From NCBI GenBank assembly GCA_020436085.1, contig JAGQYM010000008.1:57960-121959 (forward strand): DNA of 64,000 nucleotides, in the 5' to 3' direction. The translations under genes were made by a program, and so were the position numbers. The stretch comes from Cyclobacteriaceae bacterium. GTDB taxonomy: Bacteria > Bacteroidota > Bacteroidia > Cytophagales > Cyclobacteriaceae. Positions 53,296 to 63,815 of this stretch are shown in pieces (position 1 is the stretch's first letter; every line of letters starts with the position of its first letter). The notes beneath the pieces were generated by a model. It had not been told where the DNA came from and did not search any database. It saw only the letters and a list, made by a program, of their open reading frames with translations.

Positions 53296-55209
53296 ATGAG
53301 AAAAATACTTCTGTATGGGTTTCTGGTCGGAGCGGCTATTTCTGCTGAAGCACAATTGAGCACCAATAAGAAGAAAGCAATTGAGCTGTATAATCAAGCT
53401 GATAATTTTCGAGTGAGAGGACAGTATGAGGCCGCAATCTCTCTGCTTAAGGAAGCGATTGATAAGGATCGCAATTTTGTGGAGGCTTACTTCAGGCTTG
53501 GATTTACTTACAAGTCCATGCGCGACTATCACCGGTCAGATTTAAGTTTTGAAAAAGGTCTTTCACTTACGACAGATCCAAGAAAGCAAAAAGGTTTCTT
53601 TCTGGAGATGGGAGACAACTACCTTAAACAGGGTGAGTACCAAAAGGCGCTTGATTTTTTAAACCAATACCTGGCTATTGAAACTACTAACAAACAAAGA
53701 ATTGCTCTTGCAGAATTGTGGAAGCGAAACGCTGAATATGGATTAAGGAACAAAAAAATTCAAGCGCAATACCAGCCACATCAACTTAGTGATACCGTCA
53801 ATCGATTTGGTTTGCAGTATTTTCCTGTACTCACAGCTGACGAGCAAGAATTGATTTTCACGAGACGGATGGGGCCAGGCCCTGATGATGATGAAGATTT
53901 GGTAGTGTCCCGAAAAAATGAAAATGGTCAATGGGGTATTCCTGAGTCCATCTCCCAGAACATAAACTCTCGATTCAATGAAGGCACATGCACTATTTCT
54001 GCGGATGGAAGAACTTTGATTTTTACGTCATGCATTGGTCGCAGAGGCTATGGTAACTGCGATCTTTTTTACAGCAAAAAAGTTGGAGACGAGTGGTCTG
54101 TTCCGATCAATATCGGTCCGGAGATAAACAGCTCTGCCTGGGAATCACAACCGTCATTGTCCGCAGATGGACGAATACTTTACTTTATTTCTGACAGAAG
54201 AAGTGGGGTTGGTGGAAGGGATATTTATTTTTCAAAAAAGAAAGATGATGGCACATGGTCTCCCGCTGAGAATTTGGGACAACCAATTAATACACCTTTT
54301 GATGAGATCTCGCCATTTATACACGTCAATGGAAGAACACTCTTCTATGCTACGAATGGAAAGCCGGGATTTGGAGGGTATGATATTTTTAAAAGTGAAA
54401 TGACAGATGGTAAGTGGGGGATGCCTGTAAATTTTGGCTCGCCAATCAACGATCATGAAGACCAATTCTCTCTGTTCATTAACGCAGACGGAACAAAAGG
54501 ATACTACTCGCATGAGGATGGTACCCGTGAGAATTCAGCAAGACTATATGAAATGACAGTGCCGGCTGAACTCCAAATTGCATATCGCAGCAATTTTGTA
54601 AAAGGCGTGGTGAAAGATCGAGCGTCCGGTGAGTTTCTCAAGTCGCGCGTAGAATTAATTGATTTGAAAAACGATCAGTTAGTCTCCGTAGTCGAGTCAG
54701 ATTCTGTCTCAGGCGATTATTTGATGGTTCTAACTACTGGCTCGGATTATGCTCTTTATGTAACAGACTCCGACTACTTATTTCAAAGTTTAAATTTCAA
54801 CTATGAGAACAATCCCAACCCGGAGCCGGTCGTAATTGATATTCTCCTTGATAAGGCGAACAAGGGAGCGACCGCAGTGTTGAACAATATTTTCTTTGAC
54901 TTCGATAAGTATGAGTTGAAGGAAAAATCGATAACAGAGTTGAATAAGGTAGTTCGGTTTATGAATGAAAAGCCAACCGTGAGAGTAGAGATAGGAGGGC
55001 ACACAGATAGTGACGGTTCAGCAACATATAACAAACAACTATCGCTTAAAAGGGCTCAGTCGGTAGTTTCTTATCTGGTTGAAAAAGGTATAAATCGAAA
55101 CCGGTTGACTGAAAAAGGTTATGGTGCCGATCAACCAATGGTGCCAAATGATACTGAAGAACACAAGCAGGCCAACAGGCGAATTGAATTTAAAATCATT
55201 GAATATTAA
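53296..55209 (+). CDS. TPR / PD40-propeller / OmpA protein (PorE-like)
   Basis: 637 residues from the ATG at 53296, giving signal peptide ending AISAEAQ; an ATG 15 bases upstream is in frame. Residues ~25-140 contain TPR units. Residues ~160-410 hold repeated PD40 (WD40-like) blades such as ISADGRTLIFTS and LSADGRILYFIS. A carboxypeptidase-regulatory-like stretch (about 430-520) follows, then an OmpA-like domain (VRVEIGGHTDSDGS, LSLKRAQSVVSYLVEKGI, NRRIEFKI). This is the domain order of PorE of the type IX secretion system, which anchors to peptidoglycan. Bacteroidota have several such paralogs, so PorE identity is probable, not certain. Confidence 0.78.
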   Translation: MRKILLYGFLVGAAISAEAQLSTNKKKAIELYNQADNFRVRGQYEAAISLLKEAIDKDRNFVEAYFRLGFTYKSMRDYHRSDLSFEKGLSLTTDPRKQKGFFLEMGDNYLKQGEYQKALDFLNQYLAIETTNKQRIALAELWKRNAEYGLRNKKIQAQYQPHQLSDTVNRFGLQYFPVLTADEQELIFTRRMGPGPDDDEDLVVSRKNENGQWGIPESISQNINSRFNEGTCTISADGRTLIFTSCIGRRGYGNCDLFYSKKVGDEWSVPINIGPEINSSAWESQPSLSADGRILYFISDRRSGVGGRDIYFSKKKDDGTWSPAENLGQPINTPFDEISPFIHVNGRTLFYATNGKPGFGGYDIFKSEMTDGKWGMPVNFGSPINDHEDQFSLFINADGTKGYYSHEDGTRENSARLYEMTVPAELQIAYRSNFVKGVVKDRASGEFLKSRVELIDLKNDQLVSVVESDSVSGDYLMVLTTGSDYALYVTDSDYLFQSLNFNYENNPNPEPVVIDILLDKANKGATAVLNNIFFDFDKYELKEKSITELNKVVRFMNEKPTVRVEIGGHTDSDGSATYNKQLSLKRAQSVVSYLVEKGINRNRLTEKGYGADQPMVPNDTEEHKQANRRIEFKIIEY

Positions 55210-55215
55210 TTGGTG

Positions 55216-56037
55216 ATGAGTAGGTGCTTGATCTGCTGCGTGTTGGTGACCGCTTTTCTGTGGTCATGCAAGGATGATGAGGTTACGACTCCCGCTCCTG
55301 AGCCGTTTGATGTCACGTTTGATTTCCAATCCAAGTTTCAAATAAAGGAAAATGATGATACGGAAATCATCATTCCAATTAAACTCAGCGAGTCTCAAAC
55401 TGAGCCAGTCAGCGTGACTTATGAATACTTCGAGCAAGACGTGGTGAATGGCAGTGATTTCACCCTACTTTCTGAGAATCCACTTGTTATCTCTGCAGGC
55501 TCTACCTCCGTCAACGTCAGGTTGAAAATCAACGACAACCAGGTGCCTCAGCTGGAGGATCGCAAAATTTTTCTGAGAATAAGGTCAGTGGATAAGGCGC
55601 AGGCGAAATTTGGTGTTCCAAGTGAGGTAGAAATTACAATTGAAGAAAATGATTGCCTGAGTAGCATCTCTACAGTTGAGAACTGGTTTGGAGCATTGAC
55701 AATTCAAACTGAGATCGACACATCTACAGGGACAGGTTTGGAAAACAGCACAGGCTTGTGTGGAGGATCTTTTGATATAAAAGGCAAGGTGGTAGGAGCC
55801 GACAATCCCGAGTCAACATTAACAATCAAGTTGGCAAAAGACTCGAGTGAGCCCACCAAAGGGACAGCTACGATTAGCCGTTCAAAGCTATTCACATTTA
55901 CAAGTCAATTTGAAATCGAGGCCGAGGGTGAGTACGATGAAACGGAAAGAAAAATCGTGCTGAATTATAACTTCTTCGATTTGAACAACAGTGCAAACAA
56001 TTTTGAGAGTTCACTTTTGATAATCGCTGACCAGTGA
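55216..56037 (+). CDS. Calx-beta domain lipoprotein
   Basis: 273 residues from the ATG at 55216. Lipobox LWSC, followed by KDDEV. Residues ~30-140 form a Calx-beta domain (IKENDDTEIIIPIKLSES and ISAGSTSVNVRLKINDN), a Ca-binding Ig-like fold common on bacterial surface proteins. The second half is a beta-rich domain of unknown type. The gene starts 6 bases after the PorE-like gene and overlaps the first subtilase by 4 bases (GTGA), so all are in one unit. Confidence 0.75.
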   Translation: MSRCLICCVLVTAFLWSCKDDEVTTPAPEPFDVTFDFQSKFQIKENDDTEIIIPIKLSESQTEPVSVTYEYFEQDVVNGSDFTLLSENPLVISAGSTSVNVRLKINDNQVPQLEDRKIFLRIRSVDKAQAKFGVPSEVEITIEENDCLSSISTVENWFGALTIQTEIDTSTGTGLENSTGLCGGSFDIKGKVVGADNPESTLTIKLAKDSSEPTKGTATISRSKLFTFTSQFEIEAEGEYDETERKIVLNYNFFDLNNSANNFESSLLIIADQ

Positions 56038-59000
56038 AATTAGGACATTTTGTATTGGTGCTTGTTGCTCTGATAAACGCCAATCTGGCAACTGCACAAA
56101 TCGATCGGGCAAAAGGCCTGGAGGCGGTTGACAGCGCATATCAGCATCATCGAGCCGAGGCAGAGAAAAGGATTACCCAGTTTCTTCAAAGATCGGGATC
56201 GGGCCGTGTTCTTACTCAGGAGACTGGCGCGAGAATTTTTTTGGTTGATGTTTCTCCATCTGGCATTCCCATCTACATAAAATCAGATAACGCTGAAGTA
56301 GCGACATCTTTGAATGTAGACGAACTTCGGTCAACTGGCAGCCTTGGACTTAATCTTGAGGGAGCTGGCATTCAAGTAGGTATTTGGGATGAAGGGCGAG
56401 TGAGAAACAACCATGTGGAGTTTGGCGGACGAGTTACTCAAATAGATAACCCTTCATCATCCTTTAATTTTCATGCAACGCATGTGATGGGAACAATGAT
56501 AGCAGCGGGTGTCAATGCCAACGCAAAAGGTATGGCGCCAAAGGCAACAGCTATTGCATTTGATTTTAATGGAGATGTAAGTGAAATGTCAGGTCAGGCA
56601 AAGCCGGATCAAACTTCGATAATACTTTCAAATCACTCATATGGTACATTGTCAGGCTGGGATAACGGCACGGGAAATTGGGTGTGGCACGGAGATCCTT
56701 CAATTAGTAATACCATCGACTGGAAGTTTGGTTTTTATAATTCAACAAGTCGGTTTTACGATGACATTGCATTCAATGCCCCATATTATTTAATTGTCAA
56801 GTCAGCTGGTAATGATAATAATGACGTAGGTGATGGATCCAGACCTCCCGATTGCAACCCATTTGATTGTATACCTACCAATGGAGTCGCGAAAAATATT
56901 CTTACCGTGGGAGCGGTCAAGAAATTAGCTGGACCCTATACAGGACCTTCTGATGTCGAGATTACGAGCTTCAGCAGTTTTGGACCTTCAGACGATGGCA
57001 GGATAAAGCCTGATATTGTTGCGCCTGGTCAGGCCGTGTTCTCCACCTCGGAGACAACGACCACGTCTTATGCAGCTGCCAGCGGTACATCCATGTCTTC
57101 ACCAGCTACCACCGGAACACTAGCATTGTTGCAAGAACTCTACAAAAATTTGAATGGAGGTAACCTGATGAAAGCCGCTACTCTTAAAGCTCTGGCCATT
57201 CACACTGCGCGCGAAGTAGGAACGAGTCCGGGACCCGACTTTAAATTTGGTTGGGGTCTGTTGGACGCAAAGGCTGCCGCAGAGACGATAATCAATAAAG
57301 ACGATCAGAATATTTTTATTCAGGAGCTAACACTTGCAAGTGGTGGGTCTTTTGAAATGAACTTAACGCCAAAAGAGAATGAAAAAATCACAGCAACATT
57401 GGTATGGACTGATCCTGCTGGCCCAGTGCTCGCTCCATCGCTGAATCCAACAACAAAAACGCTTGTTAATAACTTAAATCTGAGTTTGATTGATGATGGT
57501 GGAACTACTCAATTCCCATGGAAGCTCAATGGAGCAAACCCGTCAGCAGCAGCTACTAAAGGAATAAATACGGTTGACAATGTTGAAAAATTGGAATTTG
57601 ATCTTCCGGAACCAAGAGATTATAAACTGAGGGTTGATCATAGCGGAACACTGGTTAATGGAAGTCAGGATTTTTCCCTCATCTTAACTTACAGTTCACT
57701 TGTCGATCCGCGAACAAAGTACTATTGGATTGGAAATACCGGGAATTGGAATGACGGAACCAAGTGGTCGTTAAGTAGCGGTGGGGTTCCTGCGAATGCA
57801 GTCCCTGGTTCCGAAGACAATGTCATCTTTGATGAGAACTCGTTTTCAGCTGACAATCAAACACTAAGCTTGGCGCAGGACCAACAATGTTACAGCATTC
57901 GATGGTTTGCAAACGAGAACATTCTATGGTCTCTTAATAGTCACAATCTTGAAGTCGGTGCTGGTATAAACTTACTGACTGACAATATCACGACCACGTC
58001 AGCGGGAAGCATGACGCTTTTAGGTTTAGGTGAAGGAGAGAACACAGTTAGCCTTGGCGACAACGATCTCAGTGATTTAACCATTGAATTTGATGGCTCA
58101 GCTTCATGGGTACTCACAGGTGATGTATCATTGTCGGGCATCAATATGCATGAAGGCTTACTAAAGATAAATGGCGCCAATATTTCTATTAACAACATTG
58201 ATTTTGCAGGAGTGGCTTCAAAATCAATGAGTGTTGAAAACACAACAATCACGGGTTCTGGTACCGTATTGATCGATTGGTCAGGTGTTGAACTGGAGGT
58301 AGTTAATTCTTCACTTCTGTGTCCAGCAGCCTCAACCTTTTCGATTGATTTTGGTTCCAATACTTTTGCCGGCACCATCGAGCTTGCTGGCGGTCAATTG
58401 AATGCAACTGGCTCTGGCGAAATGGCTCAGGTAGCAGGAGCGGGGACTTTGGTTGCGCAAAGTGATTTGACATGGGGTGATATTTCACTAGAGGCAGGAT
58501 CTATACTGACAATTCAAGAGGGATCGCAGCAGACTGTTAAGGGTACATTTGATTTAGCTGGTACAATAGGAAGTAATGTTGTTGTTCAGTCATCTGGGGC
58601 AGGGCTTGCGATAATTAATTTTGAGTTGAACCAAAAGATATGTCTTGATCATCTTACAATCGACAATGTGGAGGTGACAGGTGAATCAACCATAAGTGCA
58701 GGATTGAATAGCACCTTAACCAATTCGCCAGGATGGGTCGAAGATGATTGCAGTAATATTCTGTTTGCTGATTTTGAAGTCTCGTTCAATTGTGAGAATG
58801 CATCTGTTTATTTCACAGATAAAAGTTCGGGTCCCATAAGTTCAAGAACCTGGAATTTTGGTGATGATGCATCGCAAACCAACGAGTCAAAGGAAATCAA
58901 TCCTATTCACTTCTTTGAAGGACCAGGTCAGTTTGCTGTTACATTGACGATATCGGATGGAACTTCGTCTGATTCGTATCTGAGAACGATTAGTCTACTT

Positions 59001-59465
59001 CCCTCTGTTCTCATAGAAAACAGGATTGAGTTGAATAACGGAAAACTGATAAGCTTTCAACCCGCTGAAGCGTATCAATGGGTGTTGGATGGGAAAGTAC
59101 TTGAGGGAGCTGACACCAGGTCGATTGATTTCATTAATGGATTTGGCGAATATGCCGTTTTAACTTTTGACGAGGTGTGCAACAGAAGATCAGAACCGTT
59201 TCTCGTTACTGGCTTTGGTGAGGATTCTCAAACTGGTGGACTGTACGTTTACCCTAACCCCGCGGTAGATCACTTAAATGTATTATCTGGTTCCGCATTG
59301 GATAATATCAAAATAACGGATCAAATAGGACGTGAGCTATTCCCACTTTGGAACAAAACCGATGATGGAGCAGAGATAGATATTTCCGAATTCCCAAGAG
59401 GAATTTATATCTTGCATGTACAATCCGAGTCTCAGATTTTCTATAGAAGGGTAGTATTTCGTTGA
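56034..59465 (+). CDS. Subtilisin-like (S8) protease with PKD and T9SS sorting domain
   Basis: 1143 residues, GTG start overlapping the preceding stop; signal peptide ending LATAQ. The S8 triad is D119 (GIWDEGR), H147 (HATHVMG) and S353 (SGTSMSSP), with the oxyanion asparagine in SAGNDNND. A jellyroll P-like domain follows (~420-560), then a WIGNTGNWNDGTKW segment opening a filament-like region, a PKD domain (~925-1005, with WNFGDDAS) and a type A T9SS C-terminal domain (YPNPAVDHLNV to the end). It is thus exported by T9SS to the surface or medium. First of two tandem paralogs. Confidence 0.9.
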   Translation: MKLGHFVLVLVALINANLATAQIDRAKGLEAVDSAYQHHRAEAEKRITQFLQRSGSGRVLTQETGARIFLVDVSPSGIPIYIKSDNAEVATSLNVDELRSTGSLGLNLEGAGIQVGIWDEGRVRNNHVEFGGRVTQIDNPSSSFNFHATHVMGTMIAAGVNANAKGMAPKATAIAFDFNGDVSEMSGQAKPDQTSIILSNHSYGTLSGWDNGTGNWVWHGDPSISNTIDWKFGFYNSTSRFYDDIAFNAPYYLIVKSAGNDNNDVGDGSRPPDCNPFDCIPTNGVAKNILTVGAVKKLAGPYTGPSDVEITSFSSFGPSDDGRIKPDIVAPGQAVFSTSETTTTSYAAASGTSMSSPATTGTLALLQELYKNLNGGNLMKAATLKALAIHTAREVGTSPGPDFKFGWGLLDAKAAAETIINKDDQNIFIQELTLASGGSFEMNLTPKENEKITATLVWTDPAGPVLAPSLNPTTKTLVNNLNLSLIDDGGTTQFPWKLNGANPSAAATKGINTVDNVEKLEFDLPEPRDYKLRVDHSGTLVNGSQDFSLILTYSSLVDPRTKYYWIGNTGNWNDGTKWSLSSGGVPANAVPGSEDNVIFDENSFSADNQTLSLAQDQQCYSIRWFANENILWSLNSHNLEVGAGINLLTDNITTTSAGSMTLLGLGEGENTVSLGDNDLSDLTIEFDGSASWVLTGDVSLSGINMHEGLLKINGANISINNIDFAGVASKSMSVENTTITGSGTVLIDWSGVELEVVNSSLLCPAASTFSIDFGSNTFAGTIELAGGQLNATGSGEMAQVAGAGTLVAQSDLTWGDISLEAGSILTIQEGSQQTVKGTFDLAGTIGSNVVVQSSGAGLAIINFELNQKICLDHLTIDNVEVTGESTISAGLNSTLTNSPGWVEDDCSNILFADFEVSFNCENASVYFTDKSSGPISSRTWNFGDDASQTNESKEINPIHFFEGPGQFAVTLTISDGTSSDSYLRTISLLPSVLIENRIELNNGKLISFQPAEAYQWVLDGKVLEGADTRSIDFINGFGEYAVLTFDEVCNRRSEPFLVTGFGEDSQTGGLYVYPNPAVDHLNVLSGSALDNIKITDQIGRELFPLWNKTDDGAEIDISEFPRGIYILHVQSESQIFYRRVVFR

Positions 59466-59478
59466 CAATTGAGTGCGC

Positions 59479-62400
59479 ATGAATGCTGCAACTCCCAGGT
59501 TATTACTTTTATTGTCCTGCCTTGCCGGTCTACTTTCAGGTCAGGCGCAGACAAGTAATGATTTGACAACGCTTCAAAGAAAACAGGTTGAACTCTTTAA
59601 TAACCAACTCAAAAAGGTAACGGATTACGCGAAAGCAAACTCAATCTCAGTTCTTAGAAATACACTTGAAGGTCGTCAGCTATTATTGGTTGACGTTCAC
59701 AATGGAGTTCCCATCTATCTTGCTTCCCTGAATAGCGAAGCTGCCATCACAACCGGAGCCTCAGTTCTTCAATCTGGAATTACCGGAATAACGCTGGAGG
59801 GAGAAGGTATGCTAATCGGTGTTTGGGATGAGGGAAGCGTAAAAGAACATATTGAGTTGGGAGCTCGGGTAATATCAAGAGAAGTAAATAATCCTAAAAC
59901 ACATTCCACACACGTTACAGGTACTTTGATTGCTACCGGCATCAATGCAAGTGCCAAAGGAATGGCGCCTAAAGCAGAAGTTACGGACTGGTTTTTTGAT
60001 AATGATCTAGCAGAGATGGCCGCATTGGCAAAGCCGGATGAGACATCCTTGCTCTTATCCAATCATTCATACGGAACGGTAACAGGCTGGACGAAGATCG
60101 ATAATGTTTGGACTTGGACGGGAGATCCTTCAGTGAGTGCAGACGAAGACTATCGCTTTGGATTGTATGGTGCAAAGGCCAGGGCTTTGGATGAACTGGC
60201 GAACCTTTCTCCTTACTACACCATCGTGTGGGCAGCGGGAAATGATCGTGGCGAACCGGGTGATGGTTCACATCCGCCAGACTGCAACGGAGGCACAGGT
60301 TATGATTGTATAATACCCGAGGCTGTAGCTAAAAATATAATCACAGTCGGAGCGATTAATAAAGTTACTTCTTATACCGGACCTGCGAGTGTGATGATGA
60401 GTTCGTTCAGTAGTTGGGGGCCAACGGATGACGGAAGAATCAAGCCTGACCTCGTTGGAGCTGGAGTGAATCTGTTTTCACTAAGTGCTGTCGGTACGGA
60501 TGGGTATTCATTTTCCAGCGGCACATCGATGGCCACGCCAAATGTCACCGGTTCTTTGGCTTTGCTGCAGGAGCTGTATCGAAAACTTCATGGTGGTAGT
60601 GTAATGAAAGCGTCAACCCTCAAAGCTCTGGCAATCCATTCGGCAAAAGAGGCTGGCCCTCTTCCCGGACCCGACTACAGTTTCGGATGGGGATTGCTGG
60701 ATGTGGAGGCTGCAGCAAAACTTATTGTTGCCGAAGATGGAGTTCAAACTATGATCAAAGAGGAGACGCTGAGCCAGGGAGAAGAATTTGAAATAATACT
60801 TAATCCAAAAGCCAATCAGAAAATAACCGCCACGTTGGTGTGGAATGACCCGGCTGGTACATCTCCAGCTGCTTCGTTGGATCCTACCGATCTGATGCTT
60901 GTTAATGATTTAGATATGAAACTAGTCGCGCAGAACGGAGCGACACAATATCCTTGGCTTCTTGATCCGGCAAGTCCGTCTGCGCAAGCCATCAAAGGTG
61001 ATAACTTTCGAGACAATGTTGAGAAGCTTGAATTTTCGTTTCCAATTGCTGCACCCTATCGACTAGTTGTTAGTCACAAAGGAACTTTAAAAAACGGTAG
61101 TCAGTCCTTTTCGTTGGTCTTGAACTATCAGTCCTCTCAGGTTGGACAGACACTTTATTGGATTGGTGATTCTGGTAATTGGAATGATAATACACATTGG
61201 TCGACCACAAGTGGAGGGTCACCGGCTTTTACAGTTCCGACCTCAAACGATTTAGTGATTGTAGATGATAATTCGTTCGATGGAATTGAGGAAAACAAAA
61301 TAACATTGCAACAGAATCAAGCAGTTCGATTGCTGAAATGGATTTCAAATAACAACTCCAGTTTGGATCTTCAATCCAATACGCTGACAGTCTCTCAAGG
61401 AGCATCTTTCGCTAATTCTCATTTCGCTGCATCAGGTACTGGAATTTTAAGTCTTTCATCCGGGGCGATCGCTGGATCAGTTTCTTTCATAAATAATGAT
61501 CTAGACAACATCCGCGTCAAAACATCTGGTGAGTGGTCTCTCTCGGGTGACCTCTCTTTAAATGAACTTGAAGTTGTTGATGGTAAACTCAGTATTGTCA
61601 ATTCAAAAATTAGCCTCAACTCTCTGAAAGCAATTGGCGCAACGGCAAAATCACTTAATCTAAAAAACGCCATTCTGAATTTAAGTGCTGAGAGTGAGAT
61701 CAATGGAACATCGTTGGAATGGAATGCAACTGATTCAAAACTATTGGCTGACAATGTGAACGTAACATTGGACTGGAACAACGTAAATTTTAATGGTGAA
61801 TTGGAAGTGAATGCCGCAAATGTGAATATCACTGGCAGTAACTCATTCGAAAGCATTAAGATACTGGCCGGCTCAAATATTCAGCTAGCGAACGGGTCGA
61901 ACCAAGACATTAATCGCATAGTCTCGCTTCAAGCTAGTGGGAGCGAACCAGTTTCGATTTCATCAATTGGGAAAGCTTCTGTCACCTTGATCGAGCATTC
62001 TCTCCTTTGTGTAGATTATTTATCAATCACCAATGTTGATCTGGTAGGCTCATCCATCATCAATGCAGGATTGAACTCAACCATCATCAATTCGGAAAAC
62101 TGGAAAACGCAGGCTTGTGAAACGGTCCTATTTGCTGATTTCGAAGAAGGATTTCTTTGTCAAAATGGATTGACGGAGTTTTATGATAAGAGTAACGGAG
62201 ACATCACTACTTGGCAGTGGAATTTTGGCAATGAAGGTGCTGTGTTTAACGAAAGTGACATTCAAAACCCTTTTCATTCATTTGGAGATTCTGGAGCATT
62301 CACAGTATCACTTACGGTATCAGATGGAAGTTCTTCTCATTCGTATAGTAAGGAAATTGAGATTGTTCCAACTTCCTTTGTAAAGAATACAATAGCAGTG

Positions 62401-62823
62401 AATGGCAATAATTTAATGAGTGTTGATATTTCTTCTGGCTATCAATGGTATCGAGATGGCGATGAAATTTCGGGCGCGACTCAACGATCGTACTCGTTTA
62501 ATGGCGATGAAGGTATATATCAGGTTGTAGTTGGCGCGGGTGAGTGTAACCGGAGTTCGGACCTGGTGACGATTACGGGTGTAGAAGAAGTCGAAAAGAT
62601 ATTGCGCCTGTATCCCAATCCAGTTAAAAATTGGATTCGCATCCAGTCGTCACTTCCGATTAAGGAGTTAACAATCCATGATGCCATGGGTAGACTTTTG
62701 TTCTCAAAGAACGATGAGTTTGAATCGCCCGTATCAATCGCTCACCTTGCCGATGGCCTGTATATCGTTAAGGTTGTCACCAATCAAAGAACACTCTCCC
62801 GGAGGATAGTGATTGATCATTAG
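59479..62823 (+). CDS. Subtilisin-like (S8) protease with PKD and T9SS sorting domain (tandem paralog)
   Basis: 1114 residues from the ATG at 59479 (a GTG six bases earlier is in frame); signal peptide ending SGQAQ. Same architecture as the previous gene: triad D117 (GVWDEGS), H142 (HSTHVTG) and S350 (SGTSMATP), P-like domain, WIGDSGNWNDNTHW segment, PKD domain (WNFGNEGA) and T9SS tail (YPNPVKNWIRI). The middle beta-solenoid-like region has diverged more than the catalytic domain. It likely arose by duplication. Its stop interleaves with that of hldD. Confidence 0.9.
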   Translation: MNAATPRLLLLLSCLAGLLSGQAQTSNDLTTLQRKQVELFNNQLKKVTDYAKANSISVLRNTLEGRQLLLVDVHNGVPIYLASLNSEAAITTGASVLQSGITGITLEGEGMLIGVWDEGSVKEHIELGARVISREVNNPKTHSTHVTGTLIATGINASAKGMAPKAEVTDWFFDNDLAEMAALAKPDETSLLLSNHSYGTVTGWTKIDNVWTWTGDPSVSADEDYRFGLYGAKARALDELANLSPYYTIVWAAGNDRGEPGDGSHPPDCNGGTGYDCIIPEAVAKNIITVGAINKVTSYTGPASVMMSSFSSWGPTDDGRIKPDLVGAGVNLFSLSAVGTDGYSFSSGTSMATPNVTGSLALLQELYRKLHGGSVMKASTLKALAIHSAKEAGPLPGPDYSFGWGLLDVEAAAKLIVAEDGVQTMIKEETLSQGEEFEIILNPKANQKITATLVWNDPAGTSPAASLDPTDLMLVNDLDMKLVAQNGATQYPWLLDPASPSAQAIKGDNFRDNVEKLEFSFPIAAPYRLVVSHKGTLKNGSQSFSLVLNYQSSQVGQTLYWIGDSGNWNDNTHWSTTSGGSPAFTVPTSNDLVIVDDNSFDGIEENKITLQQNQAVRLLKWISNNNSSLDLQSNTLTVSQGASFANSHFAASGTGILSLSSGAIAGSVSFINNDLDNIRVKTSGEWSLSGDLSLNELEVVDGKLSIVNSKISLNSLKAIGATAKSLNLKNAILNLSAESEINGTSLEWNATDSKLLADNVNVTLDWNNVNFNGELEVNAANVNITGSNSFESIKILAGSNIQLANGSNQDINRIVSLQASGSEPVSISSIGKASVTLIEHSLLCVDYLSITNVDLVGSSIINAGLNSTIINSENWKTQACETVLFADFEEGFLCQNGLTEFYDKSNGDITTWQWNFGNEGAVFNESDIQNPFHSFGDSGAFTVSLTVSDGSSSHSYSKEIEIVPTSFVKNTIAVNGNNLMSVDISSGYQWYRDGDEISGATQRSYSFNGDEGIYQVVVGAGECNRSSDLVTITGVEEVEKILRLYPNPVKNWIRIQSSLPIKELTIHDAMGRLLFSKNDEFESPVSIAHLADGLYIVKVVTNQRTLSRRIVIDH

Positions 62824-63788
62824 TAGGGTTTCATCCCTTTACTTAAATAGTTTTTGACGTAGTCAGTCACTCCATCTTCCAGAGTGTGCAGAGGTTGTTG
62901 ATAGCCGATGCTCCTTAGCTTTTCCATTTTTGCCTCAGTGAAGTATTGATACTTATCCCTGATGTCGGCAGGGGTGTCAATAAATTCGATGTCCGGTTTT
63001 TTGTCCAGGGCATGAAACACAGCCGTGGCCAGGTCGATAAAGGTTCGAGCTTTGCCTGATCCCAGGTTGTAAATGCCGGAGTTCTTTCTGTGATGCATGA
63101 GAAAATAGCAGATGTCAACCACATCTTTCACATAAACAAAGTCTCTTTTTTGTTCCCCATCCTTGAAATCTGAATTGTGAGACTTAAAGAGTTTCATTTT
63201 GTCGGTGGATGAAATCTGCCGAAAGGCGTGGAAGATGACCGAAGCCATTCGTCCTTTATGATATTCATTCGGACCATAAACATTGAAGAATTTAAGCCCT
63301 GCCCAAAAGAATGGTTTCTTTTCCTGAGCTATTGCCCACAAATCGAATTCCTGTTTGGAAATGCCGTAGGGATTTAACGGCTTCAGGTTGCTGATGGTCG
63401 ATTCATCATCGTTAAAATCTTCTTCACCTAGTCCGTATGTTGCTGCCGAACTGGCGTACACTAATGGAATTTGATAAGCAACACACTTTTTCCAAATCAT
63501 TTGGGTATAATGTGTATTGAGCTTGTGAAGTAAATCTAGGTCAAACTCGGCAGTGTCCGTTCTTGCACCTATGTGGAAGATGAATTCCACGTTTTCATAA
63601 TTCTTATCTAACCAAGATTCAAATTCATCACGGTCTACACGTTGCTGAATGATTGCGGTTTGCAGGTTCTTCTCTTTCTCATTATCCCCAAATTTATCTA
63701 CCGCGATAATGGCCTTAAAGTTTTCACTATTAAGCCTTTTGATCAGACAGCTTCCAATAAATCCCGCAGCACCGGTTACTACAATCAT
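62820..63788 (-). CDS. hldD: ADP-L-glycero-D-manno-heptose 6-epimerase
   Basis: 322 residues of the extended SDR family: NAD motif TGAAGFIG at the N-terminus, YASSAATYGLGE near residue 112, catalytic Y-x3-K in NPYGISK near residue 140, and the HldD-specific NEYHKGRMASV near residue 173. It makes the ADP-L-glycero-D-manno-heptose used for LPS inner core, matching the GT9 gene at 31 kb. Divergent from the queD-like gene with a 50-base gap. Confidence 0.9.
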   Translation of the reverse strand: MIVVTGAAGFIGSCLIKRLNSENFKAIIAVDKFGDNEKEKNLQTAIIQQRVDRDEFESWLDKNYENVEFIFHIGARTDTAEFDLDLLHKLNTHYTQMIWKKCVAYQIPLVYASSAATYGLGEEDFNDDESTISNLKPLNPYGISKQEFDLWAIAQEKKPFFWAGLKFFNVYGPNEYHKGRMASVIFHAFRQISSTDKMKLFKSHNSDFKDGEQKRDFVYVKDVVDICYFLMHHRKNSGIYNLGSGKARTFIDLATAVFHALDKKPDIEFIDTPADIRDKYQYFTEAKMEKLRSIGYQQPLHTLEDGVTDYVKNYLSKGMKPY

Positions 63789-63815
63789 CGATAAATATTT
63801 TGGAGCAAGTTAGCG

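Noticed and set aside
57941-58488. Antisense frames inside the first subtilase
   Set aside because: They lie within a well-supported coding sequence with a full domain architecture and show no protein-like features.
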